Source: Hydractinia symbiolongicarpus (Eukaryota; Cnidaria; Hydrozoa; Anthoathecata; Hydractiniidae). From it: 64,000 bases of DNA. The notes beneath the pieces are model-generated. The model saw nothing but the letters and a program-made list of their open reading frames with translations, was not told the DNA's origin and ran no database searches. Both the position numbers and the translations under genes were made by a program. The DNA lies in assembly GCF_029227915.1 (NCBI RefSeq), contig NC_079876.1, positions 36,687,828 through 36,751,827 of the forward strand. Direction: 5' to 3'. Below are positions 22,301 through 34,163 of this stretch, one piece after another; the first letter of the stretch is position 1; every line of letters starts with the position of its first letter.

Positions 22301-25223
22301 TCATTTAAAAATTTAGATAAATAATTTATTTTTTCTGTGGGAACAATCCTAGGCGTTATCGCGCGCTGAAGAAATAGCTACAGTTTCAAAAACTACATCT
22401 CATTGACTTTCTAACGGTATGAATCCGTTTGAGTTACCACGGTTTAGTCACATATTCGTACCAACATGTATTTCGTCCTATTTTTCCCGTATTACTAGGT
22501 TGTATGGTTTTTAACAGTGAAACGATTGACTGTGGGACTAAATTGAACTGATTTTGGACTGTGACCTTATAAATTGTATAAGTGAGACAAGTGGACTCCA
22601 AGAAATAACATTCTTTGTAATTTGACATGATTGCCGGAACTCAGCGATTACACTGGGCGCTGTGGCAGCGCTTCATTTAAGAATTTAGATAAATAAGTCA
22701 TTCTTTGCAGTGGGAACAATCCTAGCCGTTATCGCGCGCTGAAGAAATAGCGACAGTTTCAAAAACTACATTTCATTTTCTCTCTAACAGTATCAATCCG
22801 TTTGAGTTACAACGGTTGAGTCACATATTCGTACCAACATGTATTTCTTCCTATTTTTCCCGTATTACTAGGTTGTATGGTTTTTAACAGTGAAACGATT
22901 GACTGTGGGACTAAATTGAACTGATTTTGGACTGTGACCTTATAAATGGTATAAGTGAGACAAGTGGACTCCAAGAAATAACATTCTTTGTAATTTGACA
23001 TGATTGCCGGAACTCAGCGATTACACTGGGCGCTGTGGTAGCGCTTCATTTAAAAATTTATATTAATAAGTCATTTTTTACTGTGGGACCATTCCTAGCC
23101 GCTATCGCGCGCAGAAGAATTAGCGACAGTTTCAAAAACTACATTTTATTAACTTTCCAACGGTATCAATCCGCTTTAGTTACAACGGTTGCGTCAGATA
23201 TTCGTACCAACATGTATTTCTTCCTATTTTTCCCGTATTACTAGGTTGTATGGTTTTTAACAGTGAAACGATTGACTGTGGGACTAAATTGAACTAAATT
23301 TGGACTGTGACCTGATAAATGTGATAAATGAGACAATTGGAGTCCAAGAAATAACATTCTTCTTAATTTGGCATGATTGCCGGAACTCAGCGATTACACT
23401 GGGCGCTGTGGTAGCGCTTCATTTAAAAATTTATATTAATAAGTCATTTTTTACTGTGGGACCATTCCTAGCCGCTATCGCGCGCAGAAGAATTAGCGAC
23501 AGTTTCAAAAACTACATTTTATTAACTTTCCAACGGTATCAATCCGCTTTAGTTACAACGGTTGCGTCAGATATTCGTACCAACATGTATTTTGCGATAT
23601 TTTTCTCATATTACTAGGTTGCATCGCTTTTAACAGTGAAACGATTGACTGTGGGACTTAATTGAACTGATTGTGGGCTGTGACCTGAAAAATGTGAAAG
23701 TGAGACAATTGGACTCCAAGATATAACATTCTTCTTAATTGGACGTGATTGTCAGAACTCAGCGATTACACTGGGCGCTGTGGTAACGCTTCATTTAAAA
23801 ATTTAGGTAAATAAGTCATTTTTTACTACAGGACCAATCCTAGCCGTTATCGCGCGCTGAAGAAATAGCGACAGTTTCAAAAACTACATTTCCTTGACTT
23901 TCCAACGGTATCAATCCGCTGCAGTTGCAATGGTTGTGTCACATATTCGTACCAACATGTATTTGGCGATTTTTTTTTATATTACTAGGTTGCATCGCTT
24001 TTAACAGTGAAACGATTGACTGTGGGACTAAATTGAACTGATTTTAGACTGTGACCTTATAAATGGTATAAGTGAGACAAGTGGACTCCATGAAATAACA
24101 TTTTTCTTAACTTGAATAGATTGCCGAAACTCAGCGATTACATTGGGCGCTTTGGTAGCGCTTCAATTAAAAATTAAGATTAAAAAGTATTTTTTTACTG
24201 TGGGACCAATCCTAGCCGTTATCGCGCGCAGAAGAATTTGCGACAGTTTCAAAAAGTACATTTCATTGACTTTCTAACGGTGACAGTCCGTTTGAGTTAC
24301 AACGGTTGGGTCACATATTCGTACCAACATGTATTTAGCGATATGTTTCCGGTATTACTAGGTTGCATCGCTTTTAACAGTGAAACGATTAACTGTGAGA
24401 CTTTATTGAACTGATTATGGAGTGTGACCTTAAAAATGTGAAAGTGAGACAATTGGACTCCAAGATATAACATTCTTTTTAATCTGACATGATTGTCGGA
24501 ACTTAGCGATTACACTGGGCGCTGTGGAAGCGCTTCATTTAAAAATTTAGATAAATAATTTATTTTATCTGTGGGACCAATCCTTGGCGTTATCGCGCGC
24601 TGAAGAAAAAGCGAGAGTTTCAAAAACTACATCTCATTGACTTTCTAACGGTGACAGTCCGTTTGAGTTACAACGGTTGCGTCACATATTCGTACCAACT
24701 TGTATTTAGCGATACTTTTCTCCTATTATTAGGTTGCATCGCTTTTAACAGTGAAACGATTGACTGTGGGACTAAATTGAACTGATTTTGGACTGTGACC
24801 TTATAAATGGTATAAGTGACACAAGTGGACTCCGAGAAATAACATTCTTTGTAATTTGACATGATTGCCGGAACTCAGCGATTACACTGGGCGCTGTGGT
24901 AGCGCTTCATTTAAGAATTAAGATAAATAAGTCATTCTTTGCAGTGGGAACAATCGTAGCCGTTATCGCGCGCTGAAGAAATAGCGACAGTTTCAAAAAC
25001 TACATTTCATTTTCTTTCTAACAGTATCAATCCGTTTGAGTTACAACGGTTGAGTCACATATTCGTACCAACATGTATTTCTTCCTATTTTTCCCGTATT
25101 ACTAGGTTGTATGGTTTTTAATAGTGAAACGATTGACTGTGGGACTTAATTGAACTAAATTTGGACTGTGACCTGATAAATGTGATAAATGAGACAATTG
25201 GAGTCCAAGAAATAACATTCTTC

Positions 25224-25227
25224 TTAA
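25224..25227. repeat. Left TTAA target-site duplication
   Basis: TTAA precedes the terminal CCCTATTCGG and is repeated at 25971-25974. In uninterrupted monomers the corresponding text is ATTCTTCTTAAGTTGG with one TTAA (27832-27835). Confidence 0.93.
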
Positions 25228-25244
25228 CCCTATTCGGTCCGGGG
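25228..25244 (+). repeat. Left terminal inverted repeat of the TTAA element
   Basis: 17 bp, exact complement of 25954-25970. Its last four G residues merge into the 10-G run that opens the adjacent hairpin, so no spacer separates the repeat from the hairpin on this side. Confidence 0.9.
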
Positions 25245-25266
25245 GGGGGGCGGATTCCGCCCCCCC
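25244..25266. other. Left GC-rich subterminal hairpin
   Basis: A 10-bp perfect stem (25244-25253 with 25257-25266; left arm GGGGGGGCGG) closes an ATT loop. With the preceding Gs the block reads G10, CGGATTCCG, C7. It is an exact inverted copy of the block at 25907-25932. Such a stem should be very stable and stands out in AT-rich surroundings. Confidence 0.8.
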
Positions 25267-25584
25267 TGACGGTTTTTTTTTAATAACTCCTGATTGCTTT
25301 GTTATATGGCTATGATACTTACTGAGTTTTAACATTTATCTATTAGACACCTGCATGCTAATTTTTTAGGTCCCATACCTTTCAGAGGCTTTGATATTGG
25401 CCATTACTCGAAACTACCCCTAAAAATCTCTATGAAATCCTTATAATGGGGAAAATATAATAACTCCTGTTAGGATTATCCTTAGAACTTGAAACTTCCA
25501 ACACAACTTTGTTTCATCAAGAAGAATCATTTTAGATATTTTGAACACGTGATTAATCCAATTTCCCGATTTTGTCGGATTTTA

Positions 25585-25615
25585 CCCGAAAATCGGAAAA
25601 AAACGGATTTTCGGG
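25585..25615. other. Internal 10-bp inverted repeat of the TTAA element
   Basis: CCCGAAAATC (25585-25594) and GATTTTCGGG (25606-25615) are perfect complements around an 11-nt A-rich loop. A related CCCGATTTTGTCGG lies just upstream. Role unknown; it may simply be an internal fold-back common in MITEs. Confidence 0.6.
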
Positions 25616-25783
25616 CAATTTTTGGCAATTTTTCATCCGATCCATGTAAAAACCGGAAGATATGTTAAATAACTTTTATTTAGCTTTCAGAAACTTCAAA
25701 CAGAATGTAAAAATTCGCTCTAGAACAAAAGTAATTATATTTTAAGCAGATAGTGGCATTTTTAACAATTTTCAAGCTTTTGA

Positions 25784-25791
25784 TGACGTCA
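25784..25791. promoter_or_regulatory. TGACGTCA palindrome (CRE-type motif) inside the TTAA element
   Basis: Perfect 8-bp match to the ATF/CREB site consensus. About 32 bp further on, 25822-25829 reads TTTGGCGC within the palindrome TTGGCGCCAA (25823-25832), a perfect E2F-type match. Both may be chance; no linked gene is visible. Confidence 0.25.
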
Positions 25792-25906
25792 CAGAAAATG
25801 TGCTGACGCAAGGAAATTTTTTTTGGCGCCAATTTGTTCCTTTTATGACGTACTATAAGTGTGCCAAGTTTGATTCAATTTGAACAACCCTATGAAAAGT
25901 TATTGA

Positions 25907-25932
25907 GGGGGGGCGGAATCCGCCCCCCCCCC
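25907..25932. other. Right GC-rich subterminal hairpin
   Basis: A 10-bp perfect stem (25907-25916 with 25920-25929) closes an AAT loop, followed by three more Cs. The full block (G7, CGGAATCCG, C10) is the exact reverse complement of the left block. Here a 21-bp spacer separates it from the terminal repeat. Confidence 0.8.
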
Positions 25933-25953
25933 GGTCATAGTATGTTCGAAAAA

Positions 25954-25970
25954 CCCCGGACCGAATAGGG
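25954..25970 (-). repeat. Right terminal inverted repeat of the TTAA element
   Basis: CCCCGGACCGAATAGGG, exact complement of the left terminal repeat, ending against TTAA. Confidence 0.9.
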
Positions 25971-25974
25971 TTAA
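25971..25974. repeat. Right TTAA target-site duplication
   Basis: TTAA followed by GTTGGCATGATTGCC, the normal continuation of the satellite monomer. Confidence 0.93.
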
Positions 25975-28900
25975 GTTGGCATGATTGCCGTAACTCAGCG
26001 ATTACACTGGGCGCTGTGGTAGCGCTTCATTTAAAAATTTATATTAATAAGTCATTTTTTACTGTGGGACCATTCCTAGCCGCTATCGCGCGCTGAAGAA
26101 TTAGCGACAGTTTCAAAAACTACATTTTATTAACTTTCTAACGGTATCAATCCGCTTTAGTTACAACGGTTGCGTCACATATTCGTACCAACATGTATTT
26201 TGCGATATTTTTCTCATATTACTAGGTTGCATCGCTTTTAACAGTGAAACGATTGACTGTGGGACTTAATTGAACTGATTGTGGACTGTGACCTGAAAAA
26301 TGTGAAAGTGAGACAATTGGACTCCAAGATATAACATTCTTCTTAATTGGACGTGATTGTCAGAACTCAGCGATTACACTGGGCGCTGTGGTAACGCTTC
26401 ATTTAAAAATTTAGGTAAATAAGTCATTTTTTACTACAGGACCAAACCTAGCCGTTATCGCGCGCTGAAGAAATAGCGACAGTTTCAAAAACTACATTTC
26501 CTTGACTTTCCAACGGTATCAATCCGCTGCAGTTGCAATGGTTGTGTCACATATTCGTACCAACATGTATTTTGCGATATTTTTCTCATATTACTAGGTT
26601 GCATCGCTTTTAACAGTGAAACGATTGACTGTGGGACTTAATTGAACTGATTATGGACTGTGACCTTAAAAATGTGAAAGTGAGACAATTGGACTCCAAG
26701 ATATAACATTCTTCTTAATTGGACGTGATTGTCAGAACTCAGCGATTACACTGGGCGCTGTGGTAACGCTTCATTTAAAAATTTAGGTAAATAAATCATT
26801 TTTTACTACAGAACCAATCCTAGCCGTTATCGCGCGCTGAAGAAATAGCGACAGTTTCAAAAACTACATTTCCTTGACTTTCCAACGGTATCAATCCGCT
26901 GCAGTTGCAATGGTTGTGTCACATATTCGTACCAACATGTATTTGGCGATTTTTTTTTATATTACTAGGTTGCATCGCTTTTAACAGTGAAACGATTGAC
27001 TGTGGGACTAAATTGAACTGATTTTAGACTGTGACCTTGTAAATGGTATAAGTGAGACAAGTGGACTCCATGAAATAACATTCTTCTTAACTTGAATAGA
27101 TTGCCGAAACTCAGCGATTACATTGGGCGCTTTGGTAGCGCTTCAATTAAAAATTAAGATTAAAAATTCTTTTTTTACTGTGGGACCAATCCTAGCCGTT
27201 ATCGCGCGCAGAAAAATTTGCGACAGTTTCAAAAACTACATTTCATTGACTTTCTAACGGTGACAGTCCGTTTGAGTTACAACGGTTGTGTCACATATTC
27301 GTACCAACATGTATTTAGCGATATTTTTCCGGTATTACTAGGTTGCATCGCTTTTAACAGTGAAACGATTGACTGTGGGACTTTATTGAACTGATTATGG
27401 AGTGTGACCTTAAAAATGTGAAAGTGAGACAATTGGACTCCAAGAAATAACATTCTTTGTAATTTGACATGATTGCCGGAACTCAGCGATTACACTGGGC
27501 GCTGTGGTAGCGCTTCATTTAAGAATTAAGATAAATAAGTCATTCTTTGCAGTGGGAACAATCCTAGCCGTTATCGCGCGCTGAAGAAATAGCGACAGTT
27601 TCAAAAACTACATTTCATTTTCTTTCTAACAGTATCAATCCGTTTGAGTTACAACGGTTGAGTCACATATTCGTACCAACATGTATTTCTTCCTATTTTT
27701 CCCGTATTACTAGGTTGTATGGTTTCTAATAGTGAAACGATTGACTGTGGGACTTAATTGAACTAAATTTGGACTGTGACCTGATAAATGTGATAAATGA
27801 GACAATTGGAGTCCAAGAAATAACATTCTTCTTAAGTTGGCATGATTGCCGGAACTCAGCGATTACACTGGGCGCTGTGGTAGCGCTTCATTTAAAAATT
27901 TATATTAATAAGTCATTTTTTACTGTGGGACCATTCCTAGCCGCTATCGCGCGCTGAAGAATTAGCGACAGTTTCAAAAACTACATTTTATTAACTTTCT
28001 AACGGTATCAATCCGCTTTAGTTACAACGGTTGCGTCACATATTCGTACCAACATGTATTTTGCGATATTTTTCTCATATTACTAGGTTGCATCGCTTTT
28101 AACAGTGAAACGATTGACTGTGGGACTTAATTGAACTGATTGTGGACTGTGACCTGAAAAATGTGAAAGTGAGACAATTGGACTCCAAGATATAACATTC
28201 TTCTTAATTGGACGTGATTGTCAGAACTCAGCGATTACACTGGGCGCTGTGGTAACGCTTCATTTAAAAATTTAGGTAAATAAGTCATTTTTTACTACAG
28301 GACCAATCCTAGCCGTTATCGCGCGCTGAAGAAATAGCGACAGTTTCAAAAACTACATTTCCTTGACTTTCCAACGGTATCAAGCCGCTGCAGTTGCAAT
28401 GGTTGTGTCACATATTCGTACCAACATGTATTTGGCGATTTTTTTTTATATTACTAGGTTGCATCGCTTTTAACAGTGAAACGATTGACTGTGGGACTAA
28501 ATTGAACTGATTTTAGACTGTGACCTTATAAATGGTATAAGTGAGACAAGTGGACTCCATGAAATAACATTCTTCTTAACTTGAATAGATTGCCGAAACT
28601 CAGCGATTACATTGGGCGCTTTGGTAGCGCTTCAATTAAAAATTAAGATTAAAAATTCTTTTTTTACTGTGGGACCAATCCTAGCCGTTATCGCGCGCAG
28701 AAAAATTTGCGACAGTTTCAAAAAGTACATTTCATTGACTTTCTAACGGTGACAGTCCGTTTGAGTTACAACGGTTGTGTCACATATTCGTACCAACATG
28801 TATTTAGCGATATTTTTCCGGTATTACTAGGTTGCATCGCTTTTAACAGTGAAACGATTGACTGTGGGACTTTATTGAACTGATTATGGAGTGTGACCTT

Positions 28901-30036
28901 AAAAATGTGAAAGTGAGACAATTGGACTCCAAGATATAACATTCTTTTTAATCTGACATGATTGTCGGAACTTAGCGATTACACTGGGCGCTGTGGAAGC
29001 GCTTCATTTAAAAATTTAGATAAATAATTTATTTTTTCTGTGGGACCAATCCTAGGCGTTATCGCGCGCTGAAGAAAAAGCGACAATTTTAAAAACAACA
29101 TCTCATTGACTTTCTAACGGTATCAATCCGTTTGAGTTACAACGGTTTAGTCACATATTCGTACCAACATGTATTTCGTCCTATTTTTCCCGTATTACTA
29201 GGTTGTATGGTTTTTAACAGTGAAACGATTGACTGTGGGACTTAATTGAACTGATTATGGACTGTGACCTTAAAAATGTTATAAGTGAGACAAGTGGACT
29301 CCAAGAAACAACATTTTTTTTTTAATTTGACATGATTGCTGGAACTCAGCGATTACACTGGCCGCTGTGGTAGCGCTTCATTTAAGAATTTAGATAAAAA
29401 AGTCATTTTTTACTGTGGAACAAATCCTAGCCGTTATCGCGCGCTGAAGAAATAGCGACAGTTTCAAAAACTACATTTCATTGACTTTCTAACAGTATCA
29501 ATTCGTTTGAGTTACAACGGTTGCGTCACATATTCGTACCAACTTGTATTTAGCGATACTTTTCTCCTATTATTAGGTTGCATCGCTTTTAACAGTGAAA
29601 CGATTGACTGTGGGACTAAATTGAACTGATTTTGGACTGTGACCTTTTAAATGGTATAAGTGAGACAAGTGGACTCCAAGAAATAACATTCTTTGTAATT
29701 TGACATGATTGCCGGAACTCAGCGATTACACTGGGCGGTGTGGTAGCGCTTCATTTAAGAATTTAGATAAATAAGTCATTCTTTGCAGTGGGAACAATCC
29801 TAGCCGTTATCGCGCGCTGAAGAAATAGCGACAGTTTCAAAAACTACATTTCATTTTCTTTCTAACAGTATCAATCCGTTTGAGTTACAACGGTTGAGTC
29901 ACATATTCGTACCAACATGTATTTCTTCCTATTTTTCCCGTATTACTAGGTTGTATGGTTTTTAACAGTGAAACGATTGACTGTGGGACTTAATTGAACT
30001 AAATTTGGACTGTGACCTGATAAATGTGATAAATGA

Positions 30037-33000
30037 GACAATTGGAGTCCAAGAAAAAACATTCTTCTTAATTTGGCATGATTGCCGGAACTCAGCGATT
30101 ACACTGGGCGCTGTGGTAGCGCTTCATTTAAAAATTTATATTAATAAGTCATTTTTTACTGTGGGACCATTCCTAGCCGCTATCGCGCGCTGAAGAATTA
30201 GCGACAGTTTCAAAAACTACATTTTATTAACTTTCTAACGGTATCAATCCGCTTTAGTTACAACGGCTGCGTCACATATTCGTACCAACATGTATTTTGC
30301 GATATTTTTCTCATATTACTAGGTTGCATCGCTTTTAACAGTGAAACGATTGACTGTGGGACTTAATTGAACTGATTATGGACTGTGACCTTAAAAATGT
30401 GAAAGTGAGACAATTGGACTCCAAGATATAACATTCTTCTTAATTGGACGTGATTGTCAGAACTCAGCGATTACACTGGGCGCTGTGGTAACCTTCATTT
30501 AAAAATTTAGGTAAATAAGTCATTTTTTACTACAGGACCAATCCTAGCCGTTATCGCGCGCTGAAGAAATAGCGACAGTTTCAAAAACTACATTTCCTTG
30601 ACTTTCCAACGGTATCAATCCGCTGCAGTTGCAATGGTTGTGTCACATATTCGTACCAACATGTATTTAGCGATTTTTTTTTATATTACTAGGTTGCATC
30701 GCTTTTAACAGTGAAACGATTGACTGTGGGACTAAATTGAACTGATTTTAGACTGTGACCTTATAAATGGTATAAGTGAGACAAGTGGACTCCATGAAAT
30801 AACATTCTTCTTAACTTGACATGATTGCCGAAACTCAGCGATTACATTGGGCGCTGTGGAAGCGCTTCATTTAAAAATTTAGATAAATAATTTATTTTTT
30901 CTGTGGGACCAATCCTAGGCGTTATCGCGCGCTGAAGAAAAAGCGACAGTTTCAAAAACAACATCTCATTGACTTTCTAACGGTATCAATCCGTTTGAGT
31001 TACAACGGTTTAGTCACATATTCGTACCAACATGTATTTCGTCCTATTTTTCCCGTATTACTAGGTTGAATGGCTTTTAACAGTGAAACGATTGACTGTG
31101 GGACTTAATTGAACTGATTATGGACTGTGACCTTAAAAATGTTATAAGTGAGACAAGTGGACTCCAAGAAACAACATTTTTTTTTTAATTTGACATGATT
31201 GCTGGAACTCAGCGATTACACTGGCCGCTGTGGTAGCGCTTCACTTAAGAATTTAGATAAAAAAGTCATTTTTTACTGTGGAACAAATCCTAGCCGTTAT
31301 CGCGCGCTGAAGAAATAGCGACAGTTTCAAAAACTACATTTCATTGACTTTCTAACAGTATCAATTCGTTTGAGTTACAACGGTTGAGTCACATATTCGT
31401 ACCAACATGTATTTCCTGATATTTTTCCGGTATTACTAGGTTTTATGGCTTTTAACAGTGAAACAATTAACTGTGGGACTAAATTGAACTGATTTTAGAC
31501 TGTGACCTTATAAATGGTATAAGTGAGACAAGTGGACTCCATGAAATAACATTCTTTTTAATTAGACATGATTGTCGGAACTCAGCGATTACACTGGGCG
31601 CTATGGTAGTGCTTCATTGAAAAATTTAGATAAATAATTCATTTTTTCTGTGGGACCAATCCTAGCCGTTATCGCGCGCTGAAGAAATAGCGACAGTTTC
31701 AAAAACTACATCTCATTGACTTTCTAACGGTATCAATCCTCTTCAGTTACAACGGTTGCGTCACATATTCGTACCAACATGTATTTAGCGATATTTTTTT
31801 CATATTAATAGGTTGCATTGCTTTTAACAGTGAAACGATTGTCTGTGGGACTAAATTGAACTGATTATGGAGTGTGACCTTAAAAATGTGAAAGTGAGAC
31901 AATTGGACTCCAAGATATAACATTCTTTTTAATCTGACATGATTGTCGGAACTTAGCGATTACACTGGGCGCTGTGGAAGCGCTTTATTTAAAAATTTAG
32001 ATAAATAATTTATTTTTTCTGTGGGACCAATCCTAGCCGTTATCGCGCGCTGAAGAAAAAGCGACAGTTTCAAAAACTACATCTCATTGACTTTCTAACG
32101 GTATCAATCCGTTTGAGTTACAACGGTTTAGTCACATATTCGTACCAACATGTATTTCGTCCTATTTTTCCCGTATTACTAGGTTTTATGGCTTTTAACA
32201 GTGAAACAATTAACTGTGGGACTAAATTGAACTGATTTTAGACTGTGACCTTATAAATGGTATAAGTGAGACAATTGGAGTCCAAGAAAAAACATTCTTC
32301 TTAATTTGGCATGATTGCCGGAACTCAGCGATTACACTGGGCGCTGTGGTAGCGCTTCATTTAAAAATTTATATTAATAAGTCATTTTTTACTGTGGGAC
32401 CATTCCTAGCCGCTATCGCGCGCTGAAGAATTAGCGACAGTTTCAAAAACTACATTTTATTAACTTTCTAACGGTATCAATCCGCTTTAGTTACAACGGC
32501 TGCGTCACATATTCGTACCAACATGTATTTTGCGATATTTTTCTCATATTACTAGGTTGCATCGCTTTTAACAGTGAAACGATTGACTGTGGGACTTAAT
32601 TGAACTGATTATGGACTGTGACCTTAAAAATGTGAAAGTGAGACAATTGGACTCCAAGATATAACATTCTTCTTAATTGGACGTGATTGTCAGAACTCAG
32701 CGATTACACTGGGCGCTGTGGTAACCTTCATTTAAAAATTTAGGTAAATAAGTCATTTTTTACTACAGGACCAATCCTAGCCGTTATCGCGCGCTGAAGA
32801 AATAGCGACAGTTTCAAAAACTACATTTCCTTGACTTTCCAACGGTATCAATCCGCTGCAGTTGCAATGGTTGTGTCACATATTCGTACCAACATGTATT
32901 TAGCGATTTTTTTTTATATTACTAGGTTGCATCGCTTTTAACAGTGAAACGATTGACTGTGGGACTAAATTGAACTGATTTTAGACTGTGACCTTATAAA

Positions 33001-33490
33001 TGGTATAAGTGAGACAAGTGGACTCCATGAAATAACATTCTTCTTAACTTGACATGATTGCCGAAACTCAGCGATTACATTGGGCGCTGTGGAAGCGCTT
33101 CATTTAAAAATTTAGATAAATAATTTATTTTTTCTGTGGGACCAATCCTAGGCGTTATCGCGCGCTGAAGAAAAAGCGACAGTTTCAAAAACAACATCTC
33201 ATTGACTTTCTAACGGTATCAATCCGTTTGAGTTACAACGGTTTAGTCACATATTCGTACCAACATGTATTTCGTCCTATTTTTCCCGTATTACTAGGTT
33301 GAATGGCTTTTAACAGTGAAACGATTGACTGTGGGACTTAATTGAACTGATTATGGACTGTGACCTTAAAAATGTTATAAGTGAGACAAGTGGACTCCAA
33401 GAAACAACATTTTTTTTTTAATTTGACATGATTGCTGGAACTCAGCGATTACACTGGCCGCTGTGGTAGCGCTTCACTTAAGAATTTAGA
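30037..33490. repeat. Duplicated block, 2233-bp offset (six monomers)
   Basis: About 1.22 kb at 30037-31258 is repeated at 32269-33490. Private variants at the same offset include GTCCAAGAAAAAAC (30047 and 32280), CAACGGCTGCG (30261 and 32494) and the shortened GTGGTAACCTTC. The left edge falls within the text GAGACAATTGGAG, where the two copies change flanks; the right edge falls near AATTTAGATAAA. Confidence 0.85.
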
Positions 33491-34130
33491 TAAATAATTC
33501 ATTTTTTCTGTGGGACCAATCCTAGCCGTTATCGCGCGCTGAAGAAATAGCGACAGTTTCAAAAACTACATCTCATTGACTTTCTAACGGTATCAATCCT
33601 CTTCAGTTACAACGGTTGCGTCACATATTCGTACCAACATGTATTTAGCGATATTTTTTTCATATTAATAGGTTGCATTGCTTTTAACAGTGAAACGATT
33701 GTCTGTGGGACTAAATTGAACTGATTATGGAGTGTGACCTTAAAAATGTGAAAGTGAGACAATTGGACTCCAAGATATAACATTCTTTTTAATCTGACAT
33801 GATTGTCGGAACTTAGCGATTACACTGGGCGCTGTGGAAGCGCTTTATTTAAAAATTTAGATAAATAATTTATTTTTTCTGTGGGACCAATCCTAGCCGT
33901 TATCGCGCGCTGAAGAAAAAGCGACAGTTTCAAAAACTACATCTCATTGACTTTCTAACGGTATCAATCCGTTTGAGTTACAACGGTTTAGTCACATATT
34001 CGTACCAACATGTATTTCGTCCTATTTTTCCCGTATTACTAGGTTTTATGGCTTTTAACAGTGAAACAATTAACTGTGGGACTAAATTGAACTGATTTTA
34101 GACTGTGACCTTATAAATGGTATAAGTGAG
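31628..34130. repeat. Duplicated block, about 1860-bp offset (five monomers)
   Basis: The interval 31628-32270 recurs at about 33488-34130, starting where the preceding 2233-bp match ends. Diagnostic text GATTGTCTGTGGGAC occurs at 31837 and 33698. The chimeric junctions interlock with the neighbouring block and show successive rounds of exchange. Confidence 0.8.
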
Positions 34131-34163
34131 ACAAGTGGACTCCATGAAATAACATTCTTTTTA

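Larger units (their letters stand above)
19364..25227. repeat. Satellite array, middle segment (~372-bp monomer, about 16 copies)
   Basis: The same satellite as the left segment, resuming in phase after the retrotransposon. A monomer type seen at 9564 recurs at 20322; after subtracting the 7411-bp insertion and one 5-bp duplication the distance is 3342 bp, about nine monomers. The first copy after the element belongs to a subtype with GCGCGCGCTGAATTAATAGATAC and ATATTCGACCAAC (one base shorter landmark). The segment ends at the TTAA target of the piggyBac-like element. Confidence 0.96.
25228..25970. mobile_element. Non-autonomous piggyBac-like element (MITE), 743 bp
   Basis: A discrete non-satellite insertion. 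It has perfect 17-bp terminal inverted repeats (CCCTATTCGGTCCGGGG and its complement), and TTAA on both sides. TTAA target duplications and ends starting with CCC are the hallmarks of the piggyBac superfamily. The interior is AT-rich with no substantial open frame and nothing resembling a transposase, so it would depend on an enzyme made elsewhere. It also contains two GC-rich hairpins near the ends, a 10-bp internal inverted repeat, a TGACGTCA palindrome and a TTGGCGCCAA palindrome. The superfamily call rests on the target site and termini only. I saw no second copy in this window. Confidence 0.85.
24850..28426. repeat. Pentameric segmental duplication (1861-bp offset), first copy holding the TTAA element
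   Basis: Sequence left of the TTAA element (about 24.85-25.22 kb) reappears at about 27.46-27.83 kb, and sequence right of it (25.97-26.56 kb) reappears at 27.83-28.43 kb. After removing the 743-bp element and one TTAA the offset is 1861 bp on both sides, five monomers. Shared private variants include TTAAGAATTAAGATAAATAAG (24911 and 27519) and CTTAAGTTGGC. The match ends near 26566/28427. The second copy lacks the element. Confidence 0.85.

Noticed and set aside
25102-25335. A 77-codon reverse frame spanning the left edge of the TTAA element
   Set aside because: It straddles the satellite-element junction and translates the G/C runs of the hairpin, so it cannot be an ancestral gene.
2489-30193. 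Recurring forward open frames of about 62 codons (2489, 9564, 20322, 23300, 27769, 30005)
   Set aside because: They begin at TTG rather than ATG in the copies I checked, occur in only one monomer subtype, and are broken by stops in most other copies. They are read-through of the satellite unit and not a conserved gene.
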